A stretch of DNA of 31,660 nucleotides from Phoronis ovalis (lineage: Eukaryota > Phoronida > Phoronidae): NCBI GenBank assembly GCA_028565635.1, contig JAOXYB010027290.1, positions 1 to 31,660 on the forward strand. Direction: 5' to 3'. Below, piece after piece: positions 1 to 8,500 of the stretch. A model generated the notes under the pieces. It searched no databases and was not told where the DNA came from. It saw only the letters and a list, made by a program, of their open reading frames with translations. The position numbers and the translations under genes were made by a program. Numbering within the stretch: position 1 is the first letter of the stretch; each line of letters starts with the position of its first letter.

Positions 1-1085
1 GTGACATAGATGGCTTTACAACTAAAGAAACTACATCATATGATGGGCATCTGTCTGCACCTGCAGACCTCTTGTTTATTTTATTCAAGATTAAATGATT
101 TACAAATAGCACAAAGATATGTGAAAAGTTTGCAAAAAATTGAATCACATTTTTAAACCATGAATTTTGTGTAGCCCAGTAATATAACATAGTGCAACTA
201 ACTACAGCTTAATATTGTCTTTCTTACACAGATAGTTATGATTACACTACTACAGTATAGTATTGAAATACTTGGAAAACTTCTCGCACAAAGCTACTTT
301 AAGAGAGCCACTATAGTATATCCCGCTCTCTCGTATCACCCTGAAATTTGTACGTTATTTTCAACGGTTTAGTGGGAAAAAGGTTTAAACACCTAACAAA
401 TTTCAAAATTTTTGAATGTCGTATTTTTTAGAAAAGTTCCTGTTTTGCAAAATTATTTCCCATTATAAGTTCCCTATGGCTGATTGTGGCAAGTAAAAAA
501 CCAAGTATCCTCACATGTAGCATTGCATAATACAATGAATGTGAGCAGGGCTCCAATTCATATTTATGCACATCATAAATAATACCTAAAAAGATAAGTT
601 CACATGTGCTCATAGTTATCACCATTTTTACTCAGTAACAAAGCACATAAATTATAGGTCACATTCAAATGAACAGTGTTATCCCAATTTGTTGTCCATG
701 TGAACCTATTTTGAATGCTTATTTTTGGCAATGGAGAATTATAACGGTGATTTGCAAAACAAGAACTATCTAAAAAAAGCTACATTCGAAAATTATGAAA
801 TTTTAAATCCTGTTACATAGTATATCACTCACGCTGATAAAAAATGTTTCAACCTTTTTTCCACTAAAATGTTAAAAATAACATACAAATTTCAGGGTGA
901 CACTGGAGAGTGGGATATACTATCCTTTTTTTCCAAATTGCTTGAGGAATAAAAGAATGACATATCATAAAAGTCAGGCCACATATCTAACACATAATAC
1001 AAACTTTCATCACCGACCTTGTTTAAATACAAACAGAGTATGAATGTTGTCACCAAAGATTTCTAGAACAATATTTTCAGTGTAC
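1..1085 (-). other. HMG20 intron 4 (partial)
   Basis: This is the non-coding start of the window, lying inside the HMG20 gene. About 615 bp of it is the foldback repeat listed separately. I see no open frame matching the missing second half of the HMG box on the minus strand. Confidence 0.7.
311..925. repeat. Near-complete palindromic foldback (MITE-like) element
   Basis: The left end reads TAGTATATCCCGCTCTC ... CACCCTGAAATTTGTACG. The right end, read on the minus strand, is TAGTATATCCCACTCTCC ... CACCCTGAAATTTGTATG. Pairing continues inward through GTGGGAAAAAGGTT / GTGGAAAAAAGGTT, then TTTTTGAATGTCG / TTTTCGAATGTAG, CCTGTTTTGCAAA / CTTGTTTTGCAAA, and weakly CTCACATG / TTCACATG. The arms are therefore about 200-250 nt around a loop near 560-660. 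There is no coding capacity. It resembles a non-autonomous DNA transposon with long terminal inverted repeats; the target duplication is unclear. Confidence 0.8.
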
Positions 1086-1292
1086 CTGTTTTTCTGTTTG
1101 AGGAAGCTTTGACCACATACTGCCTAGAAGCTTGGTTATATCAGCGAATGTCAGGTTAGGATCACTAGCTCTCAAATCTTCTCGTTTCTCATTCAAGAAT
1201 CTTACATATCCTGTTAATGGCTGCTTGGGGGCATTCTCATCCTTCAGGGCTTTTTTTCGTTTTCTGCCCTTTTGCCATCCAGTTTTCTTTTT
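1086..1292 (-). CDS. HMG20: HMG20 coding exon 4 (basic region and first half of the HMG box)
   Basis: 207 nt (69 codons) from acceptor CTTTCAG|AAAAAG to donor CAG|GTACAC. This is the diagnostic exon: basic [14 protein letters not shown], then an HMG box to EKQ. The intron interrupts the box after its second helix begins. Confidence 0.93.
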
Positions 1293-2816
1293 CTGAAAGT
1301 ACAAAGACACTACGTAAAAGTAGAATTTGTGATTTGATCGGCTTTACAAAAAAATACATTTCATAATTAGAATGTCTTTAGGTTATGACATCTAACTATA
1401 ATGGCACCTATATAGCAGAACGAGTGCAGATACAGAAATTTTCAAATGGAAGAATTTCCAAATGCAGAAAATGTTAGTGCCATTAAACATGTAAAAGCAC
1501 AGTAAACAACATAATAAATAACAGGTTTTACCCTATTTGAGGTACCAACTCAGGTGATCACTTGTGGAACGCCCCAGGTTGGATCTTTACTAACTTTCAA
1601 GCGGTTTAACAACATTCATAACAAGATAAACTTTTAATCAGATTTATAGTAAACACTGCATCAATTTTCAGCATGAGATACTGGATACTTTATATTTTTT
1701 AAAGGTCTTGTTGGAATTATTTATAACCTGTTAAATCTATTACCATACCTCTGGCTGTTCACTAGGAATATGATTGGATTGAGAATTAGTGTCTTGTTCT
1801 AGTAGCTGCACTAAAAACCAAAGAAAAGATGCACTCCGGGTAATAACTTAAGTCACACGGAAGAAAACGTAAAAGTACATATACAAAAAACTTATACAAA
1901 TGATAATCATATACATTACTTTTTCTAGAACTTTTTGTTTACTATTCACTGTAACATTGTTAAGACTTTTCTAATAAAACACCATCTACTGCATGAAGAG
2001 AAACTAGAAGATAGTGTCCTGTTTTTTTTTTCTTGAAGACTTTCAATGCAATATAGACTGTAACATACCCTGAGGAATGTAAGTCACAATACTTTGTGTG
2101 GCAATTACTTGATTAGCTGGGAAACTAGTTGTGTCACCACTGCTAAAACTGAAATAAAAAATACAACAATTGATGCAATTTGGAGAAACTATGATGCAAT
2201 TTGGAGAAACTAATTCAAAACATTGAAATATAACAGCTTTAATATCTAAGCAAATTGTTTTTGTTATTAATTCAAAAAATATTTTCTAACAAAAAGCAAA
2301 CAAATTAAAGTAGCACATTTCAGTATTATGCTACTTGCTGTATAAGATGGGTATCCAATTCTTGGAAAATTGATGCAGCACTTCACTTCCAATCCATGTG
2401 ATTACACAATATTGTGCTGCAATAAACTGCGTAACAATATATCCACCATCCGTTGAATCAGGGCATTTGGTTTTAATAATAGCTGCTTGATAAAATATGA
2501 AGGGCGGAATGTTATATTTTTAATTTTACTTCCAGTTAGTATTTAACTTATGTTTTACATTAAATTAATGATTAGGTAACATTCTAAGACCATGACATCA
2601 GAGTTTGTGTTCTATCCATATTTTGTTTAACAAATACAAATTGGAATTAGTACTATAAACTGCCAATCTTGTCAAATCGAGCAATTACCCAGTAGTCACA
2701 GATAAGTCGGTGTTTGATTCAGTAACATCTTTAGATGTGTCCTCTTCCTCTGCATTTTGCTGAAATTGTTCAAACTGATAGCCAGCCATCATGCTTGCAT
2801 TATTTTGCAGATCCAT
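1086..2816 (-). CDS. HMG20: HMG20A/HMG20B-like HMG-box protein, N-terminal part (4 exons; 3' part off the left edge)
   Basis: Joined exons run 2816-2689, 2148-2069, 1810-1749 and 1292-1086 with GT/AG borders and consistent phase, giving 159 residues before the gene leaves the window. The start is supported by an in-frame TGA two codons upstream (TGA ATA ATG). Residues 1-90 are acidic, polar and probably disordered ([10 protein letters not shown]..., DTNSQSNH...). Residues 91-107 are a basic stretch ([14 protein letters not shown]), and residues 111-159 are the first half of an HMG box ([41 protein letters not shown]). The motif combination GW-KG-KRKK followed by [12 protein letters not shown] is characteristic of HMG20A/HMG20B. 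Known for the family: HMG20B is a subunit of the LSD1-CoREST-HDAC complex, HMG20A is its paralogue and antagonist, and both influence neuronal gene repression. The expected continuation (R-Y-L-D-EA...) is not seen in 1-1084, so the next exon lies outside. I cannot decide between A and B; an invertebrate single-copy ancestor is likely. Confidence 0.93.
1749..1810 (-). CDS. HMG20: HMG20 coding exon 3
   Basis: 62 nt between acceptor GTTTTTAG and donor GAG|GTATGG. It encodes [20 protein letters not shown] and then E, ending in phase 0. No domain; polar linker ahead of the basic region. Confidence 0.8.
2069..2148 (-). CDS. HMG20: HMG20 coding exon 2
   Basis: 80 nt between acceptor TTATTTCAG and donor G|GTATGT. 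It encodes [20 protein letters not shown] and then VTYIPQ. The split codons match both neighbouring exons. Confidence 0.8.
2689..2816 (-). CDS. HMG20: HMG20 coding exon 1
   Basis: 128 nt starting [20 protein letters not shown]; donor TGG|GTAATT, phase 2 at the end. It is Gln/Glu-rich and low in complexity, as expected for the unstructured HMG20 N-terminus. The 5' side shows an acceptor TTTTATAG|ATATATC at 2841/2840, leaving 23 nt of 5' UTR in this exon. Confidence 0.85.
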
Positions 2817-3297
2817 TATTCAGTTTTACAGAGATATATCTATAAAATACACAATCATGTAAGAATATATGTTTAATAATACTACACTGGAAACTGGAAG
2901 CATCCTAGACAATAAAACTTCGTCCAATCAAACTTCCAGAAAAGTGACCCTGCTCTCAAATACTCACCAGGTGTCGTACCCATTTTGACAATGGTGACTC
3001 GCCAACCCCTGGTGTGTATTTTAGAACACAGACTCTCTCAGGTTTCTCGAGGCTTGATTGGATGACTATTGGTTGGAAGAGGAGGCACTGTCCCAGACTG
3101 GCTATCAATGTCAGTGCCTATGGATTACACAGGTGGCCATATGGTTTATTTATTTAAAAATATAACAGCACTTTCTCGCCAGCTGAGCATGGGATATGGG
3201 GTCCATATATTTCGACATTTTTGATGTATAGGAGTTGCTACAGCTGCTAGTCCAATAGCCCTGGTTCGTGATAATCTGACTTGTGAGCTGTGTGAAC

Positions 3298-3716
3298 AGT
3301 CACAGATTCTTACATAGCTGATTACATTGAAAGGGTCCAAACTTCGAAATATATGTACTTCTTACCAAATGAGTTCATATATCTCTGTCCAAATACTGTC
3401 TGATTATCGAATTTCAACTCCCACTACTCTTATCACCATTTGCAACTCTTGTGCTGGCACATACTAAATTTAAAGAGATAATTCTTTCACGAAACCATTC
3501 TTCACATCTTATCTTCAGAGTTGCATTCATTTGTGCATTTATAAAATAATGCCATCTGTCAGACAAGTGAAATGAACATCATAGGAGTAGTGGGAGTTAA
3601 AGCTGGATTATCAGAGAGTATCTGGATGGTGATATATGAACTCAACAGGCAGGAATTATACATACATTTCGAAGTTTGGGCACTTTCACTGTAATCGGCT
3701 ATGTAAGAGTCAGTCA
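3298..3716. repeat. Foldback element A, about 135-nt inverted arms
   Basis: The left arm (about 3298-3435) contains TTCTTACATAGCTGATTACA, CCAAACTTCGAAATATATGT, GAGTTCATATATC and TTCAACTCCCACTACTC. The minus-strand reading of 3569-3716 contains the same order: CTCTTACATAGCCGATTACA, CCAAACTTCGAAATGTATGT, GAGTTCATATATC and TTTAACTCCCACTACTC. The loop is about 130 nt. Non-autonomous and non-coding. It overlaps the terminus of the next element by a few bases. Confidence 0.82.
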
Positions 3717-4023
3717 GTATGAAAGTGGGTACCCATGTTCCAACATGGGTTTTCAAAAAAGGCCCTAGCGAAATGAAATTCTGCAAAAAATACACCTCTA
3801 AGGAAGTGAGTTTTTAAAAATAATACACCCGTAAGGAAGTGACTTTTGGGAAAAAACACCCCTAAAGAAGTGTCACACCTTCAAAAAAACCACCCCTTTT
3901 CGTGATTTTAGCTAAAAAACAGACCCTAAGCGCGTAACGCGAGTTATGTATCGGCGGGTACAAAAACCTACCCTTTTATGCGAAATTTTGTTGGAACATG
4001 CGTACCCACTTTTATATTGACTG
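3711..4023. repeat. MITE with 34-bp terminal inverted repeats and internal tandem units
   Basis: The terminal repeats are 3711-3744 (begins CAGTCAGTATGAAAGTGGGT) and 3990-4023 (on the minus strand begins CAGTCAATATAAAAGTGGGT), matching at 31 of 34 positions. The interior carries about three imperfect units of roughly 35-37 bp centred on CTAAGGAAGTGAGTTTTT / GTAAGGAAGTGACTTTTG / CTAAAGAAGTGTCACACC (about 3785-3890). There is no open frame. A run of nine C follows the right end (4024-4032). No clear target duplication is visible. Confidence 0.85.
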
Positions 4024-4035
4024 CCCCCCCCCGGG

Positions 4036-4442
4036 ATTGGTCCTAACACTTTCCTATTCAAAAACTGTCGTATTTCGAATTTAAAAAAAACAACTAACCT
4101 TTACGATTAAATATTAATACAGCAATACTACAAATGTCTCACTTCATTATTTATCAAGTTAAAAAAGTACAAATCTACATGAGTGTAAACAGGTCAGATG
4201 GTTAAAAATTAGAGAAAATCAGTATATACGCCCGGGAGATACCATTACGGTCGCTTTGTATTTTTTATATTTTATTGACTAGAGTTAAAATTCGACAAAA
4301 GTTGTGCCCAAGAAATATTTATATATTTTACACTTGATAATAATAAACTAAGAACATCAGTAGATGGCTGTATGACAATTTTCATCATTTTTGTAAATTT
4401 CGAAAGACGATAATTTTTGAATAGGAAAGTGTTAGAACCAAT
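4036..4442. repeat. MITE with about 50-bp terminal inverted repeats
   Basis: The left end at 4036 reads ATTGGTCCTAACACTTTCCT then ATTCAAAAACTGTCGTATTT. The minus-strand reading from 4442 is ATTGGTTCTAACACTTTCCT then ATTCAAAAATTATCGTCTTT. Homology extends through TTCGAA. The 300-bp interior is AT-rich and non-coding. It starts only 12 bp after the previous element. Confidence 0.85.
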
Positions 4443-4705
4443 ACATCATAACGTCATGCAATCAGGACTATACTGCCTTACTAAATAACTAAGTTACTGG
4501 TCCGATATATAGTTGTTGTATAAAACGATTTAATAGTAGGGTCATATATCCATGGCTACAGCAACAGTGTCAAAGCGTCATTACATAGTAGGGTTATGGA
4601 GCTAGAACAAGCAACCGTAAGCAGCCATTAAGCCCAGGCTGTTAAGCTACCCTGTCAACAATGCAATGGACCCCATTGGCCAAGGTACAAGAGTCAGATG
4701 ATAGT

Positions 4706-5083
4706 CTTGCAAGCATGACCCTACTGTGGACAGCCTACGGCTTGTCCATATGGTCATGACTGCCTTGTATCTTAGACAAGCCGAAGTTCGAAAACACTTA
4801 CTGTCCTAATAAATTCCATACAAATATTTGCTTCTGCCTATTCCTTGACTACTCCGCTTCTTATCCCACCGTATCCAGATATTACTTAATGAACAGCATA
4901 TCACAATTCAAAATGCACTCTTGAAGGATTGTTCATCCATGGTATGCAAATTATGCTATTGCGAATGCGTGAAGGCTAGTAGAACTTCGGCTGGTCTGAG
5001 ATACGAAACGGTCATGACCCTACGGACTAGCCGTAGGCTGTCCATTGACATAGTACTAGACTGTCTAGAGTCATGCTTGCAGG
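4706..5083. repeat. Foldback element with about 90-nt arms, flanked by a 10-bp direct repeat
   Basis: The left arm (4706-4790) contains TGCAAGCATGAC, GGACAGCCTACGGCTTGTCC, GGTCATGAC and AAGCCGAAGTTC. The minus-strand reading of the right arm (5083-4982) contains TGCAAGCATGAC, GGACAGCCTACGGCTAGTCC, GGTCATGAC and CAGCCGAAGTTC. The decamer AGTCAGATGA occurs at 4692-4701 and 5101-5110, a possible target-site duplication. The loop of about 190 nt has no coding signal. Confidence 0.8.
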
Positions 5084-5228
5084 ATTTATAGTCACATTGT
5101 AGTCAGATGACAGCCACAAGTGATAAGGACAAGAAAAAGGTAATTGCCAAGTAGACACTGCATGATATATTTTGCGCGATCATAAAGTACCAAAATATCT
5201 GACTGGCAATATTTTTTTTACTACGTAC

Positions 5229-5460
5229 CTGTCGCTTTCCTTGTGATGTTTACTAGAGAGGGTGGTAGGCAAAATGCTTGTCGTGTGTAGATGCCTCCTT
5301 GAACGAACTACTTTATATTCTTGCGCTAAATGAGTGCGATGTTTTAATAATGTCAAAATTATATAAAAGTAAAAAATTGCACACCTCTGTATATTTTGGT
5401 CCACATTTAAGTTTCATGTGTTTCAACTAAATAAAAATTTACTGCAACATTTTATACATA
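5229..5460 (-). other. HMG20: Probable non-coding first exon of HMG20 (5' UTR)
   Basis: Inferred from a near-perfect donor (CGACAG|GTACGTAG on the minus strand at 5229/5228) next to the CpG-containing promoter. The outer end is approximate because no transcript evidence is available. A short open frame crosses it (ending ESDR before the donor), but the in-frame TGA immediately upstream of the exon-2 ATG means it is not needed as coding sequence. Confidence 0.5.
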
Positions 5461-5569
5461 AACACTGATTTATCGCGGAGCATTCAACTTCCGTCACAGG
5501 CAACAAATTAAACATGGCGGCGCCCTGCCGGTTTGATGGTTTGCAAAAAATTGAGTAGGAACTAGTACG
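5440..5569. promoter_or_regulatory. Candidate bidirectional promoter shared by HMG20 (-) and PEAK (+)
   Basis: This short stretch is CpG-richer than its surroundings (ATCGCGGAG, CTTCCGTCAC, GGCGGCGCCC). It contains an ETS-like ACTTCCG (5487-5493) and a YY1-like AACATGGCGGC (5511-5521) in the orientation usually found just downstream of plus-strand start sites. Divergent splice donors flank it: minus-strand at 5229/5228 and plus-strand TACG|GTAAGG at 5569/5570. No TATA box is obvious. Start sites are inferred, not observed. Confidence 0.6.
5490..5569 (+). other. Probable non-coding first exon of the PEAK gene
   Basis: It ends at the donor AGTACG|GTAAGGTT and contains the YY1-like motif. It would be spliced to the acceptor at 11367, where the start codon lies four bases into the exon. 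The 5' boundary is approximate. Confidence 0.5.
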
Positions 5570-8500
5570 GTAAGGTTCAATATAAGAAAACGCACCATTA
5601 TTTTGCTTTAAATAAGTCGTGATTGAATAAATGTTACCGAATTATAAGCATATTATAGAATAATTTATGTCCGGCGGTTAATTAAATTTCCCGGTCTTGT
5701 TGCTGATAACTATTCAATTTCAGGGGAGACAATTATAAGCACATTTGAAGTTTTTTTTGTGAACAGCTGCTATTCTATGTACTTACTTACTTTGTGCTAG
5801 GATATATAAAACTCTAATATCCTAGCTTTGTGTATTCCGATTATTGTGTGACTATAGAATCTTTATTGTTTTCGTGACTCATACACTGGAAAATAAGTAA
5901 GTCGGACAGTTTTCCGTTTCAGTATAACAAACACAGCATAATTATTTATAATTTATATGATGTTAAACTTTAACATAATTCCAGTATGATTTATAGTCTT
6001 CCTCAGGCTTGTGAAACATCTTGTGATTGTTTATTTATTGTTGTTTCCATGCTTTCTCATGTTTTTGCTGTTGTTTGTTAAATGTGTTGTTTATTTTCTG
6101 CCAGTATGATGAATTCAAAGCAAAACTGAAAATTTGTAACATTTTTTTCGAATCTAAAATGCATTAGCCAATTGTATAATCTCAATTACGTAAAAGGAAT
6201 ATGTGAAGGTTTGGTGGGACATTGGTTCGGTGGGACATTGGTTCAGTGTAACATTTACGCGGACAAATATGCAGAGCTGATCTATAAACCCTGTGCTGTG
6301 ACATTTGATGTATATTTTACACCCAGAAAGCATATAACATGCGTAAATAAAAATAGACATCCCAGCCTAGCTGAATAATTAAATAAGGCAATGAATAATC
6401 ATTAGAATAAGGGATTTGGGATATGAGACTGACCACAGGGACTTTGATGTTTGATTTTGCCCTAACTATTATAGGCAAAATGTGAGTAGTTCCTGCAAAT
6501 GTTGTTACTATTCTTAATTTACAGTTCCATATTATATTCCACTGCTTCTCTTTCATAAATATATTTCTAAAGCAAAAATTACTGGCGTTATATTTTATAG
6601 TGAAAATTCTATTACTCTTTTATTCTCTCACTATGTTGTGTTGACTCAGAGAAACTTAATACTTATTTTGTTCGTCTTTTATTTAAAAAGAAAAGATTGT
6701 TTATATATTATCCTGTTATATAGCTATGGTAAATTCTTGTACAATTCCTTTGTTGTGAATCTTATATTTTAATCTTAATATGTTATCGATAGATTCGTTT
6801 GTATTGTTTAGCCATTGTGGCTAATATAATATTGATATTTCTCTTACTATGTGCCATAATAAAAAAAAATATAATTGTTTGACTGGGTACTATTCACTTA
6901 GCATGACATGTAATTGTTTAGATATGGTTCGCTGAGTTATGTGTTTTGTTATATATATTGTACTATTATTAAATAGAAAAATATAATAGAAGTATGCTGA
7001 AGTATACATAGTACCGAGGATCACAGCTAGATTGGAAGTTCATATAAAACTAGTCAAATAATTTGTGAGTCACCCTGTTATTATAATTCATGATTGTGTC
7101 CAGATCAATAACTGCATTTTACTGATAGTGCCTAATATACATTTAAGGAGCATATGCATTAGTTTATTGATATCAAGTTTATCAGTGCTTTGTCTAACTT
7201 CTCAGCTATTTGAAATAAAAGAGGATTGGACCACATTATCACTTTTAAGTATCGTAAGTCCACATTTCAGAATTCTGTTTTTTAGTTTTTGTATTCGAAT
7301 ACTAATTATTCTGTTTCATGTTTGTGGTTTTTTGTGCCTCAGGCTGGGATACAGAAGTATATAGGAGTTTCAGTTCCACTAATTGATAAAGGAGTCCACA
7401 ATTACATGCATCTGTATGACATCTTGTGCTCATTTAATGTTCATGGTTTACAAGCATTCACAGACACTGACAGAGGAATGAATCAATGGTCTTTGACCAC
7501 CAGTTAATAAGGTATTTTATCCATGCACATTATATACAATGGTGTGACAGTATTATGTAGACTGGCTGGATGGATTAATATCTGATAGTACACCAAGAAA
7601 TAGAATACTGGTTGGAATACACAGTCTTTGAACATATAACCCCATATAACTTATTAAATACCACAAGCTGCTCTCTTATCAGCTCTCACAGTATTATATT
7701 AATATTTTACTACTGATAGGATCAATTTATTATGATATCACACCTGTCAAGGTTTGGGATAGTAGATGAGTGGACCAAGTTTGGGGCAGAGGTTATAACT
7801 GGGTCTATTATAATAGTCCCAGGTTATAATGAGGAAAAGGGATATATATATGCAAACTTTACTAAACAAACGAGAACTGTTTTTTTTTAAGAATCATTTT
7901 CATAAGGTAAATACAGTTTTACATTAGTTTTATGGTTAAATAATAAAATGATTTGTTTTGATAAGCTGCTAACAGAAGCAGACTACTGGTCAAAACAGGA
8001 AACATTTTATATGTACATTATAAATTTGCATAGAATTAATTGATTCTGTGCTTGATTAGCATTGTATTGAACTTGGATTATAGTTCATATCATTTACTCA
8101 GTGACGCTTTTGTGTATCAGGGTGATATTTTATTAATTTCCGATTACAATTACACCAACAATACACAGGCTAGCAGTACTATATACTGTATAGGGAAACA
8201 CTGATTTGAAATTTGTTGCTGACTATATGTAGGATTAATACTATGTTTAATTTAAATGTTTTAGCATAATTAACCTTTTTTGATATAATTACTGTGATAA
8301 GAAATGACTGTAGTTATTGCTGTTGTTTTTAATGCTATTAAAACATGCAGTGGTTGTTGAGTATCAGTTCAATGTGGTCAATTTTCTGGCTATTTAGCTT
8401 TAATTGTTGTAGAAAATTGTCAAACTATGTCACCTATTACAGACTCAAATCCAATTTCCTCTACACCCACACATTTTTTTCAACATGTGTTTCAGGTATA

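Larger units (their letters stand above)
1293..2687 (-). other. HMG20 introns 2-3 and flanks, with a 21-bp tandem duplication
   Basis: AT-rich intronic DNA between coding exons. The only structure I see is a perfect 21-bp tandem duplication (TGATGCAATTTGGAGAAACT + A) at 2171-2212, just upstream of exon 2 in the transcribed direction, and a T9 run near 2020. Confidence 0.5.
2840..5228 (-). other. Probable HMG20 intron 1, packed with inverted-repeat elements
   Basis: On the minus strand it is bounded by donor ACAG|GTACGT (5229/5228) and acceptor ATTTTATAG (2841/2840). More than 1.5 kb of its 2.4 kb is made of four consecutive inverted-repeat elements. No coding exon was found between them. Confidence 0.55.
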
